Source: Thermanaerothrix daxensis (GTDB lineage Bacteria; Chloroflexota; Anaerolineae; Anaerolineales; Anaerolineaceae). From it: a stretch of 64,000 nt of DNA. The stretch spans positions 52,087-116,086 of the forward strand of contig NZ_LGKO01000003.1 of assembly GCF_001306145.1 (NCBI RefSeq), written 5' to 3'. Made by a program: the position numbers and the translations under genes. This document shows, piece after piece, positions 63,704 through 64,000 of the stretch. Numbering within the stretch: the first letter of the stretch is position 1; each line of letters opens with the position of its first letter. The notes under the pieces were generated by a model, which was given only the letters and a program-made list of their open reading frames with translations, did not search any database and was not told where the DNA came from.

Positions 63704-63731
63704 ATTTTAAGCCCGGCCGTGAAATTGGCAA
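63704..63731 (-). promoter_or_regulatory. promoter of the riboswitch-controlled protease
   Basis: On the minus strand TTGCCA (63731-63726), a 16-base spacer, and TAAAAT (63709-63704). Transcription would start near 63697, 35 bases before the aptamer. Confidence 0.65.
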
Positions 63732-63768
63732 GCGGTTGGGCAGGGTGAAATTTGCCCTCTTCCCCTAT

Positions 63769-63774
63769 TATAAT
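63769..63774 (+). promoter_or_regulatory. -10 element for the lipoprotein gene at the window end
   Basis: A perfect TATAAT, divergent from the protease promoter and 84 bases before ATG 63859; no clear -35. Confidence 0.4.
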
Positions 63775-63858
63775 GAGGGCAAAGCGGCCTGGCCGCCTTC
63801 GCCCACCTCCCCGCCCTCCGGGCCGCGCAACCGCGCGCCCAACGTTACGGAGGTGCCC

Positions 63859-64000
63859 ATGGTCAAGTTACGCCCGATGCTCCGTGTGCCGCGGCGACTG
63901 CCCCGCGTGCGCACCCTGCTGGGGCTGGGTGCGGCGCTGGGGGCCCTTCTGGCCTGCACCCTCGCCACCTCCACACCCTCCCCCACCCCCACGCTAACTC
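63859..64000 (+). CDS. N-terminus of a lipoprotein, cut by the window edge
   Basis: 47 residues from ATG 63859, which follows GGAGGTG. A basic, Arg-rich start (MVKLRPMLRVPRRLPRVR) leads to a hydrophobic core and the lipobox LLAC, then the start of a Pro/Thr linker (TPSPTPT). It is an exported lipoprotein of the kind seen elsewhere in the window; its functional domain lies beyond the end. Confidence 0.7.
   Translation, partial: MVKLRPMLRVPRRLPRVRTLLGLGAALGALLACTLATSTPSPTPTLT

Overview
The window is a GC-rich bacterial chromosome segment, most likely from the phylum Chloroflexota, class Anaerolineae or a close relative. This rests on Pro/Thr-rich 'TPT' linkers in several lipoproteins, a short EF-Ts, MutS2, an aldehyde:ferredoxin oxidoreductase, a translin-family protein beside a membrane Cas4-like nuclease, and frequent extended -10 promoters placed so close to the ATG that transcripts would be leaderless. 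No rRNA or tRNA gene was seen, so the placement is an inference.

Layout. 1-4085: a glycosyltransferase (visibly AT-richer than its surroundings), a methyltransferase, a lipoprotein and a luciferase-like oxidoreductase. 4338-16279: signalling and envelope genes, namely a multisensor diguanylate cyclase, a HAD phosphatase, a CapA-like lipoprotein, a polysialyltransferase-like protein and a histidine kinase/response regulator pair. 16211-17680: two genes behind a fluoride riboswitch with its own terminator; the first encodes an unknown helical protein and the second a Cys-pair protein resembling DUF6062. 17725-18328: an insertion-sequence remnant. 18439-30301: a NERD/UvrD-like helicase followed by a type III-A CRISPR effector operon (cas10-csm2-csm3-csm4-csm5) with three accessory genes (csx1, a Card1/Can2-like gene, csx15), preceded by a gene fusing a CARF-like domain to a LuxR-type helix-turn-helix. 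There is no array, cas6, cas1 or cas2 here.

30543-41682: genome maintenance. mutS2 lies on the plus strand. On the minus strand run ssb, translin, a Cas4-like nuclease split over two membrane-anchored chains, nadK, a zinc-finger membrane protein, recN and a SARP/ATPase/TPR regulator broken by a one-base frameshift in its Walker A coding region. 41865-49721: a ribose-type operon (rbsR-K-D-C2-B-A-C) with two permease genes and a substrate-binding gene that is an almost perfect internal tandem duplication; it has a strong promoter and two LacI-type operators. 50003-57373: CPBP protease, AOR, a PEP-synthase-like phosphotransferase and lactate permease. 57422-64000: rpsB-tsf-pyrH, dnaK, a secreted S8 protease behind a c-di-GMP-I riboswitch, and the start of a lipoprotein gene.

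The most notable points are the two riboswitches (fluoride ahead of genes with no known fluoride role; c-di-GMP ahead of a protease, in a window that also encodes a diguanylate cyclase), the CARF-LuxR regulator with a hairpin in the csm leader, the split Fe-S nuclease, and the tandem binding protein.
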